NCBI GenBank assembly: GCA_014058105.1
Contig: JACGCM010001747.1
Location: 1,922,001 to 1,986,000 of the forward strand
Direction of reading: 5' to 3'
DNA: 64,000 nucleotides
Source of the DNA: Kingdonia uniflora
Taxonomy: Eukaryota; Streptophyta; Magnoliopsida; Ranunculales; Circaeasteraceae
In this document: positions 33,388-44,460 of the stretch, piece after piece
Layout of the letters: each line of letters begins with the position of its first letter
Position numbering within the stretch: position 1 is the first letter of the stretch
Translations under genes and position numbers: made by a program
The notes under the pieces: model-generated
What the model saw: the letters and a program-made list of their open reading frames with translations, nothing else
What the model was told of the DNA's origin: nothing
Database searches by the model: none

Positions 33388-34200
33388 AAGTTTTTTTTTT
33401 GTAAGCAATATAACTTTTATTGAGGTATGTAAAAATGGCCGGTGGGATCAAAACAATTTTAATCTTGTAGTATCCAATAAATTTTTGTTTATCGGAAAAA
33501 TCTTTATTGTGAAAAATTGTTGCATGTGTTTTGTAAATGATGCTAAGTGGAAAATTAGATAAAGTGATATTGTCGAATGTAATTGTAGATTGAAGCAGAG
33601 AAGTAAGGAACGCTTGTTTGCGTAATATGTGAAAGATGGCCATGAAATGGAAAGTAACGAGAATGAGTACCAGATGTGAATCCTTAGATGGGTATCTGAA
33701 TTTAGATTTGAGAAGAAAATGAACTCTGTAGTTGGATAGTGTTCGCGTAAAATTGAATGATAGTCTGGATGCGTACTTGTCAGTATCTATCGATCGAGAC
33801 CGAATCAAAATAGTAAGGATTTTGTTTGTCTGATGCATATTTGTGAAGTATGGATCAAGATCAAATCAAAATAGTAAGGATGGTGATTGTCTGATGCATA
33901 CTTGTCAAGTATGGATCGAGATCAAAATAAAATAGTAAGGATATTTGTATGTCTGGTGCATACTTGTCAAAGATGGATCGAGATCAAATAAAAATAGTAA
34001 GGATGATTGTTTGTCTGATGCACACTTGTCAAGTATGGGTCGAGATCAAATCAAATTAGTAAGGATGATTTTTTTTCTGATGCCAAGTATGGACTAAGAT
34101 CAAATCAAAATAGTAAGGAGTAAACTGACAGCAAAATTTGTTTATTTGAATCGATGAAAATGGTTACAGTGTATTATCTATAAAATAGTTTCAGTTGGGC
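33388..34200 (-). repeat. Element D 3' UTR with 61-bp tandem repeats
   Basis: TAGTAAGGAT-type words start at 33811, 33872, 33933, 33995, 34057 and 34111 (steps 61, 61, 62, 62, 54), with AAGTATGGATCGAGATCAAAT in each unit; the array spans about 33785-34130. The flanks are AT-rich and non-coding. Confidence 0.9.
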
Positions 34201-34219
34201 AGTATTCCATGGATATTCG

Positions 34220-35480
34220 AGCTGTATTTCATCTTCAGTCATTAATCAATAAGTTCAACTATCTGTTTTGTTACTGACAATGTATGGCCCTTGCCAGCTT
34301 TTTAATAACTTTCCAAAAAATTTAGGCCGAGTACTATCTTAAATTTGTCGTAGGACAAGGTCTTCAGTACCAAATTTCTATTCTTGAACGTTTTTGTTGT
34401 ATGTTTTTCTCAATGTGTCATGGTATCGTCCCAAATTCGTAATGGCATTGTCGCGGGTTTCTTCTATCCAATTGAGATTGCAAAGGAAACCGAGTTCATT
34501 ATCTTCGTCTGGAACTTTCCTTCGGGTACTTGGTAGATCGAGGTCTGAAGGTATGACTAGTTTTGTACCGAAAACCATCATGAATGGAGTGCAACCTATT
34601 GAAACTCGAAGAGTGGTTTTGTAGGCCCAGAGAACACTGAGCAATTCATCCACCCATCTTCCCTTTTAGTCGTTATGGCGCTTGCGTAAACCTGTTTTGA
34701 TACTTTTGTTGATGGCTTTGGCATGTCTATTGCCTTGAGGATAGTATGGTGTGGATGTTGTTAGCTGGATTTTGTATCTATGGAGGAAAGCAAGTACTTT
34801 TGCGTTAAGGAATTATTTGCCATTATCGGAGCGTATCATTTGTGGGCAGCCAAACCTGGTGATGATGTGCTTCCAAAGGAACTTGATGACCTCATTCTCA
34901 TCAGTATGGCAAAGAGGAACTGCTTCAACCCATTTTGTGAAGTAATTAATGGCGACTAAGTCAAATCTTTTGTTTCTCGATACTGGATGGAAAGGTCCAA
35001 TAATGTCGATCCCTTATCGTTTGAATGGCCAGAGGACATTGCTAATATGCAAGTTGAGGGCTAGACTTTTGATGTCTTGAGCGTAGATTTGGTATTTGTA
35101 GCATTTACGCACAAAGTCTTCACAATCCTATCTCATCTTGGGCCAGTATAATCCTTGCGTGAATGCGCGTTGGGCTAATGATCTTCCTAAAATATGTACG
35201 CCACAAATACCTTAGTAACGTTCTCTGATTTTTATTTGAGCCTATTTTTGTGAAATGCATTCGATAAGTGGTCCCTCTTCTATGATTCGATATAAGATGT
35301 GATCTTGGATGGTAAATCTGGGGCACTTGGCCAAAAGTGATCGGGCTTCTTCTTTATTGCTGGGGATGATGTTAGAGCTGAGGTATGCATAGAATGGCCT
35401 TTACCAGTCTTCGGGGTCTTTGTCTTCAGTAATGGCAATCTGCAGTGTTGACTGTATATCGATACTATAATGCTCGATGA
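34220..35480 (-). pseudogene. Element D integrase
   Basis: Reading leftward: GIDIIGPF (first Asp, about 35000), MIRSDNGK (second Asp, about 34840), PQGNRHAKAINKSI (Glu replaced by Lys, about 34725), then the open stretch 34653-34378 with LLSVLWAYKTTLRVSIGCTP, EDNELGFLCNLNWIEETRDN and GRYHDTLRKTYNK. The C-terminal LVLRQI..SGK-like tail fades near 34250. The zinc region at 35120-35330 is frameshifted. One catalytic residue lost. Confidence 0.85.
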
Positions 35481-35589
35481 TTTTAATTTCTTAAGATCTT
35501 TTTTCACTGTCCCTCAAAATGGCAGGGATGTAAGCTAATGCGTCGGCATGTCGATTTTCTTGTTAAGGTAAGTAAAAGATTGTTGCGTG

Positions 35590-35905
35590 TTTGAATTTTT
35601 GCATCTTTTCCACGACCAGAGCTGCGTAATCAACCATTTTTCTCGTTATTTTGAATGTCTTGTTGCAATGATTTTCCACGAGTAAAGAATCGACGTATGC
35701 TATTAATTCTTCCGCTTTGAGTGCGACTGCGAGATCGGGACCATGTAATATTCCTTCATATTCGGTCTCATTATTGGTAGCATAGAAGTTCCATTTTATA
35801 GCTTTCTCGATTCAATGATTAGAAGGTGCAACAAGGACGATACCAATCCCTGATCTGTATAGTCCAGCTGATCCGTCTGTAAAAAGTCATCAGCCTAAAC
35901 TTTTG
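35590..35905 (-). pseudogene. Element D second RNase H (aRNH)
   Basis: LFTDGSAGLYRSGIGIVLVA (Asp), NNETEYEGILHG (Glu), ELIAYVDSLLVENHCN (Asp) and ITRKMVDYAALVVEKMQKF. One in-frame stop (PSNH then TGA). All three acidic sites are retained. Orientation and order agree with minus-strand pol. Confidence 0.88.
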
Positions 35906-35929
35906 GACCATGCGTCTGGCTCTGCTATG

Positions 35930-37430
35930 GAGTCATCTGTGAAGATTTCTTCTAGTTCTTCTCAATCAGGGTGTTCGACTAGAAAGTCTGCCAAAAAGTC
36001 AGCCCCTGTTTGTCCCTTGTCTAATATTTGTGGTTTAAAGAAAATATCATATTCGCCAAGGAAAATAGATCGTTGCTAGATTCTTTGAGATTTTTCTTTT
36101 TCGGAGAGTACCAGTTTGAGGGGGTACTTGGTGATAATTTTGATGGGATGTGCTTGAAAATAGGGACAAAGTTTTTGAGAACTGTAGACTAAGGCGAGTA
36201 GCTATTTTGCTGTTGTTGTATATCTTTTTTCAGTAGGCATGAGTGTTTTGCTGTTGAAGTAGATTAGTTTCTCTACTCCTTCATCTTCTCAAATATGGAT
36301 GGAACTACTTGAGTCTTTTGTTGTGGATAAGTACATTGCAAGTGATTCACTATCAATGGGAGTACTTATGATAGGAGGATGCCTCAAGTATCGATTAAGA
36401 TCTTGGAAGGTTAATTCACAGTTAAGAGTCCAAATGATTTACTTGTGTTGTTTGTTTGAAAAGTTTGCATCGATCAAATAACTTTGAGATGAATCTGTGA
36501 AGAGCGGCGATCTTGCCTGTAAATTTTTGGACATTTTTCTTTGTTCGTGGAAATGGCATCGCGATGAGCACTTTAATTTATGTTGGATCGATTGTTATCC
36601 CTCTTTTGCTAACCAGATGTCCCAAAAATTTACTAGATGTGACTACAAATTGGCATTTCTCTGGTTGAGCTTCATTTGGTATTTACGAAGGATATCAAAA
36701 ATGGTTTGGAGGTTGCTGGAGTGATCTTCTCGATTTAAGCTTTTGCAGATCATATCGTCGATGTAAACTTCCATAATTGTACCAAGATGATCTTTGAACA
36801 TTTTAGTCACATGTCTTTGGTAAGTAGCTCCTACATTTTTTTAAACCAAAAGGCATTACTGTGTAACAATAGAGGCCTCATTCGGTAATGAAGGTTGTTT
36901 TTTCCTGATCTTCTTCGGTGAGTGGAACCTAGTTGTAGCCAGAGGATGTACCCATCATAAAAAGAAGTGTGTGTCTAGTGACATAGTCAAGAAATTACAG
37001 AATTAGTAGTATCAAAAAATTATCCTTGGGTGTAAACTTATTGGGTTCTGTGAAGTCAACACAATCCCTAATTTTACCATTTTTCTTCGATACTGCTACA
37101 ATATTAGAAACCCACTTCGGATACTTAGCTTCCCGAATAAATCTTACCCGAAGGAGTTTATCAATATCTCCGTTCACTGAATCGCGGAGGCGGGGGGCTA
37201 AATTATGTCATTTGTGAATGATAGCTTTACTGTCTGGAAGAAGGTTAAGTGGGTGGCATGCGATCGATGGATCGATGCCAGGCATTTCTTGGAAAGTCCA
37301 TGCAAAGATGTCGATATATTTCTTAAATTGTAGTGTCATGGCTTCTTTTTCGTCGGTTGATAGCTTGGAGCCGATGAATGTTGTACGTTCTGGACCACCG
37401 AGTTCAATAGATTCAGCCATTTTGGTGTCA
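35930..37430 (-). pseudogene. Element D reverse transcriptase and first RNase H
   Basis: From right: RTTFIGSKLSTDEKEAMTLQ and FAWTFQEMPGIDPSIACHPL (37420-37208); RLRDSVNGDIDKLLRVRFIR and WVSNIVAVSKKNGKIRD (37177-37030); about 36770 the active box EVYIDDMICKS with both Asp. The thumb and first RNase H follow at 36700-36000 in several frames (SSSSIHI, FQAHPIKIITKYPLKLVLSE). The polymerase site is intact but the frame is broken by many stops. E inserted just upstream of this, between PR and RT. Confidence 0.85.
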
Positions 37431-37528
37431 TGTTGCTCAAATGTGGGTGATTCCTATTACTGTAGTTGCTATGCCTTGTGAAGTTCTGTTGTATGAGGGT
37501 TGGCTATATTATTTTTGCACATACGTAC

Positions 37529-38100
37529 TGTAGGGACTTATTCCTTGAGCTATAGGACGCTCGATCTCATCTGTACCTCCATCTCTATAAGATTCAATCT
37601 TATCCAGTACCAGACTCACGCAGTTACAAACACGTTAACAATTACACATCGACCACGAACTCAAGCAGAATGTGGATCGTCCACAACAGATGTAAACAGA
37701 ACAAATCAACATATACCTGTCTCCCACGAGCTAACAGTTACACACTCAACTGCCCATGACTCCACTTTCAGGAAAACGTATTCGAGCACGATGTCAAGCT
37801 GAGAGCAGGGTCTATAAAAGGGCAGAGCTCCTAGGAAAAAGGGGAGATATACAATTATCTGATATCTAGCTGTTTGATCATTAGATTAACTCTTGTAATC
37901 TGATTTTCCCACTCTCTCAAGCAATAATACTACTTTCACAAAATCCTCCACTCGAGGTCATGGTTTTTACCTATTCATAGGTTTTCCACGCTAAATCCCC
38001 TGTGTCAAGTGTTATCTCTTATTTAATTCTTGGCATAGTAGTTCTTGGTGTAAGGATCGATTTCAAGCCAATTCAAGCTTTACAAAATCTGGTCCCTACA
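37529..38100 (+). repeat. Element E 5' LTR (572 bp)
   Basis: TGTAGGGACTTATTCC to GGTCCCTACA. TATAAAAG at 37813-37820; hairpin at 37959-37990. Confidence 0.95.
37813..37820 (+). promoter_or_regulatory. TATA box of element E LTR
   Basis: TCTATAAAAGGGCAGAG, identical core in the 3' LTR (41412-41419). It sits midway in the LTR, where U3 should end. Confidence 0.65.
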
Positions 38101-38102
38101 TT

Positions 38103-38120
38103 TGGCACCGTCTGTGGGAA
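38103..38120 (+). other. Primer binding site, element E
   Basis: TGGCACCGTCTGTGGGAA, one change from the C/F site, two bases after the LTR end. Confidence 0.85.
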
Positions 38121-38214
38121 TTGCACAGTTTTTCTACATTCTCAAAAGCCACGTTGATATTCAGTAATCAGATATTCTACCATGGTGTATTCCATACAAC
38201 AAGCATAAGAAGTT

Positions 38215-38400
38215 CAGCATGACAGCTCCCTAGAGCCTGATCCGTTAGCAGAATTATGAGCGAACCTCAATTTTGAGACTAAGACTCAGAGTAATATCAA
38301 CCCCAGCATCGATCATACTTCGGTATGTATAATCAACACTGGGGCGATAAAGAAGAGGAAGATGATTGGAGGAAATTTCTGCTTCAATCTCAACTTCAAA
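38215..38400 (+). pseudogene. Element E coding relic: gag start fused to aRNH-IN linker
   Basis: DPLAEL then NLNFETKTQ is the gag N-terminus; within a few codons it turns into INPSIDHTSVCIINTG and a DDWRKFL-like segment in a shifted frame, the linker between aRNH and IN seen in A (ISNPSINAIMSSTINTGG) and F (PSINRISVCTINAGG). About 4 kb of coding sequence is missing at the junction. Confidence 0.7.
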
Positions 38401-38429
38401 TTCTTAACATTTTCAGCTTTAGCTCACTT

Positions 38430-38592
38430 TCAGCTTTTGCTGTAGCAGCTCGAAGTACTGTAGTACGAAGTAATTGTAGCAACTCGAAGCTAATGTAGCA
38501 CGAAGTTACTGTAGCATCTCTAAGTTACTGTAGCAGCTCAAGTACTGTAGCAGCTTGATTTACTGTATCACGAAGTTACTGCAGCTATTGTT
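38430..38592 (+). repeat. Minisatellite of about 18 bp in element E
   Basis: Tandem variants of ACTGTAGCAGCTCGAAGT and GTAGCACGAAGTTACT, about nine units of 16-19 bases with frequent small indels. Confidence 0.8.
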
Positions 38593-38639
38593 CTGAATTA
38601 CTAAAAGGAAATGGGAAAGCTAATTACAGGTTTTCTTTA

Positions 38640-39650
38640 CAAATTATTTCTACACTTTAGCTCATTTTCAGCCTTATCTCATTTTCAGCTTTAACTCGCT
38701 TTCAGCTTTATCTCTCTTTCAGCTTTATCTCTTTTCAGCTTTAGCGTGTTTTCAGCTTTAGCTCGCTTTCAGTTTTATCTCATTTTTCGGCTTTACCTCA
38801 TTTTCAGCTTTAGCTCGCTTTCAGCTTTAGCTCTTTTTTAGTTTTAGCTCGCTTTCAGCTTTAGCTCTTTTTCAGCTTTAGCTCTCTTTCAGTTTTAGCT
38901 CTCTTTCAGCTTTAGCTCTTTTTCAGCTTTAACTCGCTTTCAGCTTTAGCGTGTTTTCAGCTTTAGCTCTCTTTCAGCTTTAGCTCCTTTTCAGCTTTAG
39001 CTCTCTTTCAGCTTTAGCTCGCTTACAGCTTTAGCTTATTTTTAGCTTTAGCTCATTTTCAGTTTTAGCTCGCTTTCAGTTATAGCTCTCTTTCAGCTTT
39101 AGCTCTCTTTCAACTTTAGCTCGCTTTCAGCTATAGCCCTCTTTCAGCTTTAGCTCCTTTTCAGCTTTAGCTCTCTTTCAGCCTTAGCTCCTTTTCAGCT
39201 TTCAGCTATAACTCTCTTTCAGCCTTAGCTCTCTTTCAGCTTTAGCTCCTTTTCAGTTTTAGCTCTCTTTTAGCTTTAACTCGTTTTCAGCTTTAGCTCT
39301 CTTTCAGCTATAATTCTCTTTCAGCTTTAGATCTCTTTCAGCTTTAGCTCCTTTTCAGCTTTAGCTCTCTTTCAGCTTTAGCTCGTTTTTAGTTTTAGCC
39401 CATTTTTAGCTTTAGCTCTCTTTCAGCTTTAGCTCGCTTTCAGTTATTGCTCTCTTCCAGCTTTAGCTCATTTTTAGCTTTAACTCTCTTTTAGCTTAGC
39501 TCCTTTTCAGCTTTAGCTCTCTTTCAGTTTTAGCTCATTTTCAGCTTTACTCATTTTTAGCTTTAGCTCTCTTTTAGCTTTAGCTCCTTTTCAGCTTTAG
39601 TTCTCTTTCAGCTTTAGCTCCTTTTCAACTTCAGCTCGAGCAACTTCAGC
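38640..39650 (+). repeat. 17-bp minisatellite, about 1 kb, in element E
   Basis: About 58-60 variants of AGCTTTAGCTCTCTTTC (or CTCGCTTTC, CTCCTTTTC, CTCATTTTC). The plus strand is pyrimidine-rich, and each unit contains AGCT words and a CTCTCTTTCAG-like string. No coding content. Confidence 0.95.
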
Positions 39651-39654
39651 TCTA

Positions 39655-40735
39655 ATGTCCAATATGGTATCAAGGCATAGATAATACTAGCCGAACCCCT
39701 GAGGATGTACAAACTTACGGGACTGGGGCCATAAAGAACCTCAGTCTATTAGTATCTAATATGGTATCAAGGCATAGATAATACTAGCCGAATCCCTAAG
39801 GACGCACAAACTTACGGGACTGGGGCCATAAAGAACCTCAGTCTGTCAGTATCCAATATGGTATTAAGGCATAGATAATACTAGTTAAACCCCTGAGGAT
39901 GTACAAACTTACGGGACTGGGGCCATAAAGAACCTCAGTCTATCAGTATCCAATATGGTATCAAGGCATAGATAATACTAGCCGAATCCCTGAGGACGCA
40001 CAAACTTACGGGACTGGGACCATAAAGAACCTCAGTCTATCAGTATCCAATATGGTATTAAGGCATAGATAATACTAGTTAAACCCCTGAGGATGCACAA
40101 ACTTACGGGACTGGGGCCATAAAGAACCTCAGTCTATCAGTATTCAATATGGTATCAAGGCATAGATAATACTAGCCGAACCCCTGAGGATTCTCATATA
40201 TCCGAAGGCGGGGGCCATAAAGATCCTCTTAGCCTGAAGATAACAAGCCTAAAGCACGAGTGAGGAAAAAACTTGCTCGTTGCCGCTAAGCTCCAACATT
40301 CAACATTGGTATCAAGGCATAAATAATACTAGCCGAACCCCTGAGGATACAAAACCTCCAGGGCTGGGGCCATAAAGAGCCCCAGCCTACGGATCAGGCC
40401 TAAAGCACGAGTGAGACGTTGCTCGCTGCCGATAAGCCTAACTCTTCAATATGGTATCAAGGCATAGATAATACTAGCCGAACCCCTGAGGAAACACAGA
40501 TCCGAAGCGAGGGCCATAAAGAACCTCTTTGCCTACGGTGATAGCCTAAAGCACGAGTAAGGAAACTTGCTTACTGCCGAAAAGCCCAACTCTCCAATAT
40601 GGTATCAAGGCATAGATAATACTAGCCGAACCCCTGAGGAAACACAGATCTGAGGCGGAGGCTATAAAGAACCTCTTAGCCTGCGGTGACCGCCTAAAGT
40701 ACAAGTAAATATAATACTAGCTCGCTACCGCTAAG
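39655..40735 (+). repeat. 97-bp tandem array grading into about 147-bp units, element E
   Basis: The word AATATGGTATCAAGGCATAG recurs at 39661, 39758, 39855, 39952, 40049 and 40146 (step 97 each), then with ACATTGG at about 40302, and at 40448 and 40596 (steps about 156, 146, 148). The longer units carry an added GCCTAAAGCACGAGTGAGGA segment. Each unit has CTGAGG and CCTCAG or related arms that could pair. Confidence 0.95.
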
Positions 40736-41126
40736 CCCCCCTAAGTCCAGCGATTGAAGCACAGATAATACTTACTTCTGCACCCGCGGGCTTATTCTAA
40801 TTCGAAGGGTAAAACCGGAGAACACATTACTGCAGTTCAAACTTTCATTCAACAATCAATAATGGAGCACCACAACAGCGATAAGCGATGATTAGTCTCC
40901 CTCCTATTTATACACAGGAAAGCACTCAATACAGGTTGTTCCCAATACAGCCATTATTCGCATCAGTCAACACGCGCATCAATCACTCGTCAAAGACATT
41001 AAATACAGTACAGTCATCAGCACAGACGTCGCATTTTCCAAGCAACCACTTACATCAGCAAGGTGTTCCAGATTTTCAGTGATTTCTCAACTAAAGTCAC
41101 TCGTGACTTCAGTTACGATAGGCGAT
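40736..41126. other. Element E 3' spacer and antisense TATA box (40905-40912)
   Basis: Non-coding. On the minus strand TGTATAAATAGGAGG lies at 40903-40914, in the place where the other elements have the antisense gene promoter, although E has lost that gene. The last bases (CGTGACTTCAGTTACGATAGG) match those before the 3' LTR of F (58498-58518). Confidence 0.5.
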
Positions 41127-41699
41127 TGTAGGGACTTTTTCCTCGAGCTATTGGATACTCGATCTCATATGTACCTCGATCTCTATAAGACTCGATCTTA
41201 TCCAGTACTAGACTCACGCAGTTACAAACACATTAATAGTTACACATCGACCACGAACTCAAGTAGAATGTGGATCGTTTACAACAGATGTAAACAGAAT
41301 ATATCAACATACACCTGTCTCCTACGAGCTAACAGTTATACACTCAACTGCCCATGACTCCCACTTTCAAGAAAACGTGTTCGAGCACGATGTCAAGCTG
41401 AGAGTAGGATCTATAAAAGGGCAGAGCTCCTAGGAAAAAGGGAAGATATACAATTATCTGATATCTAGCTATTCGATCGTTAAATTAACTCTTGTAATCA
41501 GATTCTCCCACTCACTCAAGTAATAATACTACTTTCACAAAATCCTCCACTCGAGGTCATGGTTTTTACCTATTCATAGGTTTTCCATACTAAATCCCAT
41601 GTGTCAAGTGCTATCTCTTATTTAATTCTTGGCATAGTAGTTCTTGGTGTAAGGATCAATTTCAAGCTAGTTCGAGCTTTATGAAATCTGGTCCCTACT
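41127..41699 (+). repeat. Element E 3' LTR (573 bp)
   Basis: TGTAGGGACTTTTTCC to GGTCCCTACT; the terminal A has become T. Hairpin at 41559-41589. Followed by the duplicated CGTAC. Confidence 0.95.
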
Positions 41700-41704
41700 C
41701 GTAC

Positions 41705-42199
41705 AACTGCTTGGTTACCTTTGATTTTGTTGATTATGTGATCTATTAGAAAATGTAATGCTAGATGATAAGTGGAAGGTATTGTTTTGACTGAATGTAA
41801 CCAACTGCGTCCCAAAATACCCAAATATTTAGACTCAGCATCGATGACAAGGAATTTTACGAATGTAGTTTCAGATCCCTCCTGAACTGGCAGAGTAATT
41901 TCTCTTGTGGTTGATTCTTTCGAATAATTGTAGCTAGTGGTTATTGTTGCTAAAGCTATTACCGAGTTTTTGAGGCCTAAGACTCCAATTGCCCTTCTGA
42001 ACAATATATCTGTCGTGTTTCCTGTATCGACGAGAAGCGTATATAAGTAGTCATGTCTGACCTTGAACATAATAACGAGAGGGTCATCATGAGGGTATTT
42101 AACATGGCTGGTTTCACAGTCCTCGAAGGTAATATGGTAAGGACGCTTCGATTTGCTTGAGCTTGGGAGAAATTTTGCTAATTTATCTGGGGAGGTCAT
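41705..42199 (-). pseudogene. Element D protease domain
   Basis: Reads leftward: KRPYHITFEDCETSHVKYPH, LYTLLVDTGNTTDILFRRAI (DTG active site), ESKYLGILGRSWLHSVKTIP and STYHLALHF. Open from 42199 through the junction; the sequence left of 41705 is LTR of E. Intact over its visible length, the best-preserved protease in the window. Confidence 0.9.
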
Positions 42200-42229
42200 T
42201 TTATAACAAGATGTAATCCGATCGTCTTG

Positions 42230-43900
42230 TTTTCTTTTCTTCCCTTTTTCAATCTAGATCATATACAGGTAGCGAGCTTGCCCCTAGACCTGATATTATT
42301 CCTCTTCTTTATTTTTATTTTTTTTTTCAAGAAACTTTTGGATATCGATGACATAATTATGAAGCCTTCCAGCAAATAGGATATAATAAGAGATGCGCAT
42401 GAAGGAGTAGCAGCTGTCAGTTTCATGACTACGCACATTATGATACTGGCATAGAGGTCTGTTAGGGAGATCAGGAATAGTTTGTGGTGCGCGATAACAC
42501 TTATCTCCTTTTATCGTTGGCAAGATAGCGGAGATAGTCGTTGTCATTGGCGACAGAATTGGGGCAAGCCTATCATATTTTTCGTCCCTTCTTCTATTGT
42601 TGTTGGTGTTTCTATCACGTTGTTTGGGTGATTCCGAAGTTATCGCTCGTTGAGATGGGGTCAAAAATGTTTCTCGAGAATGGATGGTAGATGAGCTATT
42701 TATCTTATCTTTCTTTGAGCTTTTTAATTCGATGTAATTATTAACTACATCAATCTTTTTTGTGGCTATTCTCGGCTTGTGTAGAATAAGCTCTTCTCAA
42801 ACTTTATAGTTGATGTGCAGGGCAGAGGTGAACGCTGGAACGACGATTTTGGGGTCTGAGTTCCCAATTTTCCTTGTTTCTTGTAATAAACGTTTGTAAA
42901 AACTTGCCAATGTCTCTTTTGCGCCTTGTTCGAAGAAGAACAAGGAATCGACAATGATTTCTCGCTCTTTAGCAGGAGCGTTATTAGATTTGAAAAGATG
43001 CTACAATTGGCAGAATGTGGTGATGGCGGCCTCTTGGATAGTGTGGAACCATCAGAGTGATTCTTCCTTTAGGCTCATGTTGAATAGCCTACACAGTATG
43101 TGGTCGAGTTTGGAATATAACCCAACTGCGGCTTTGAAGTATCAAACATGGGTAAGCGGGTCAGTCAAGCCTGCATATTGAATAAATTTTGGCATATGGA
43201 AATTTTCTAGGATGGGCATAACTTTGAGATGAGGAGAGATGGGGTTTGTCTCGATTCTATCAAACACGGATTTTCGGCCTGGGATGTCAGAGTTTATGGC
43301 CTGGATCCTATTATTGAGGTCATCCAAGGTGATAAACTATTGCGGGGGAAATGATAAGACTGCAACGTGAGGAAAAAAAATCTTTCTGTCCTTCTGGTCT
43401 CAATCGATCCCTGATTGGTTTTCTTTTGAGGGGTAAGGGAGTCTGATGACGCGTGCGTCGACTTCCTCGAGTTATCGATGCTGAGGATGTTAAACCAAAA
43501 TGTCGAGAAACCCTGTTTAGATTTCCAGATCTGGATCAAGAAATTCGTAACTTTTCTTCCCTTGGTTGATCATCGTGCTGAATTGCTCTTGATCTATGCT
43601 CGTTCCGGGCGAGTGGAGGGGACGTTTGGCGGCCAGTGAGTAGATTTTGTATTCTCCTCAGTCTTTCCATTTCTTACTGATGTGTTTAACTCTTTTGATC
43701 AAAGGCTTTCCTTCATTCGTCTTTCTCATTTTGAAGAGCTTGTGCGTGGACACGCTGATCTTCCAGTCTTTAGGCTTTTTCTATGGTCATTTGTTTCTGA
43801 AGCTCGAGTACTGCACCGTGTAGATCGACAGTTCCTGGTATCAGATTAATTTCTTGATCTCTTACAGTTCTGGAATGGCTTCTGAGGTTCATGTCTGTCA
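42230..43900 (-). pseudogene. gag: Element D gag
   Basis: Open stretches in differing frames: 43327-43142 (RKSVFDRIETNPISPHLKVM, ILENFHMPKFIQYAGLTDP), 42954-42766 region (GAKETLASFYKRLLQETRK in the neighbouring frame) and 42664-42296, where CQYHNVRSHETDSC forms a Cys-His cluster like the knuckle of Tat Gag. The N-terminal part (43900-43330) is Gln/Glu-rich and broken. It is more diverged from A and C gag than those are from each other. Confidence 0.8.
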
Positions 43901-43943
43901 TTAGATGGTGTTTAGTTCAGTGGTGGTAAAAAAAGTGTGGTAA

Positions 43944-43961
43944 TTCCTACAGACGGTGCCA
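43944..43961 (-). other. Primer binding site, element D
   Basis: On the minus strand TGGCACCGTCTGTAGGAA, two bases after the LTR end CCACTACA. Confidence 0.85.
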
Positions 43962-43963
43962 AT

Positions 43964-44460
43964 TGTAGTGGCGTGTTTTCCGAAAGTAGAATCTTTGCCA
44001 ATACTTATTTGTAAAGAGAATGCAATAAAGACTAGATAAACAGGATTTTACGTGGAAAACTCAGTAAAAGCAGAGAAAAAGCACGACCTCGAGGAGGATT
44101 TTGATGTAAAATCCAATATATTCCTAGTTATTACAAACTTTGGAGTGATAGTAGGGTTAAGAAGTAACGATGGTCAAGTTTGTGGATTGCCGGTCCTTTA
44201 ATCATTTATTATCTGCCTGTATTTATAGTAGACATAGGCAGTTTACATAAAGAAAGAAATAGTATCCTATTCGGGGTGGAGTGGGCCAACTTTACGGATC
44301 TCTAACAGCTCTTTTCTTGACCAGGCACAACGGCTACTTTTGGTAGGTCGAGTACTTGTAAACTTTTTGAATGTTGGCCTTAGATCATGTATGGCTGCCT
44401 TGGACTACGCTTTGTTGGCTTACTCTTGTCGAATCTGGGGAATATTCTACTATAGTATCA
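43964..44460 (-). repeat. Element D 5' LTR (497 bp)
   Basis: Minus strand: TGATACTATAG to GCCACTACA. TATAAATA at 44227-44220; hairpin at 44085-44051. The plus-strand left half matches 28735-28848. Confidence 0.88.

Larger units (their letters stand above)
37529..41699 (+). mobile_element. Element E: short, internally deleted Tat-type element
   Basis: Two LTRs (37529-38100, 41127-41699) flanked by CGTAC on both sides (37524-37528, 41700-41704). The 3.0-kb interior has a PBS, a scrap of gag start joined directly to the aRNH-IN linker, then only minisatellites and non-coding sequence; no PR, RT or IN. It is non-autonomous (LARD/TRIM-like). By eye the LTRs differ at about 46 of 572 positions. 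It inserted between PR and RT of D. Its LTR and pre-LTR sequence are related to those of F. Confidence 0.95.
28735..44460 (-). mobile_element. Element D: Tat-type retrotransposon on the minus strand
   Basis: Its complete 5' LTR is at the right (43964-44460), followed leftward by PBS, gag, PR, the inserted element E, RT, RNH, aRNH, IN, 61-bp repeats, an antisense gene (plus strand) and a truncated 3' LTR (28735-28848). The integrase of C is cut between 28734 and 44461, and the two halves join in register within a base or two. The flanks (AAATC left, TCACC right) do not form a clear target duplication. Confidence 0.88.

Noticed and set aside
37500..37802. Open frame within the LTR of E (also 41079-41357), and in the LTR of F (48525-48836, 58336-58659)
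   Set aside because: Both LTR copies carry it by descent; it crosses the insertion border and has no family resemblance.
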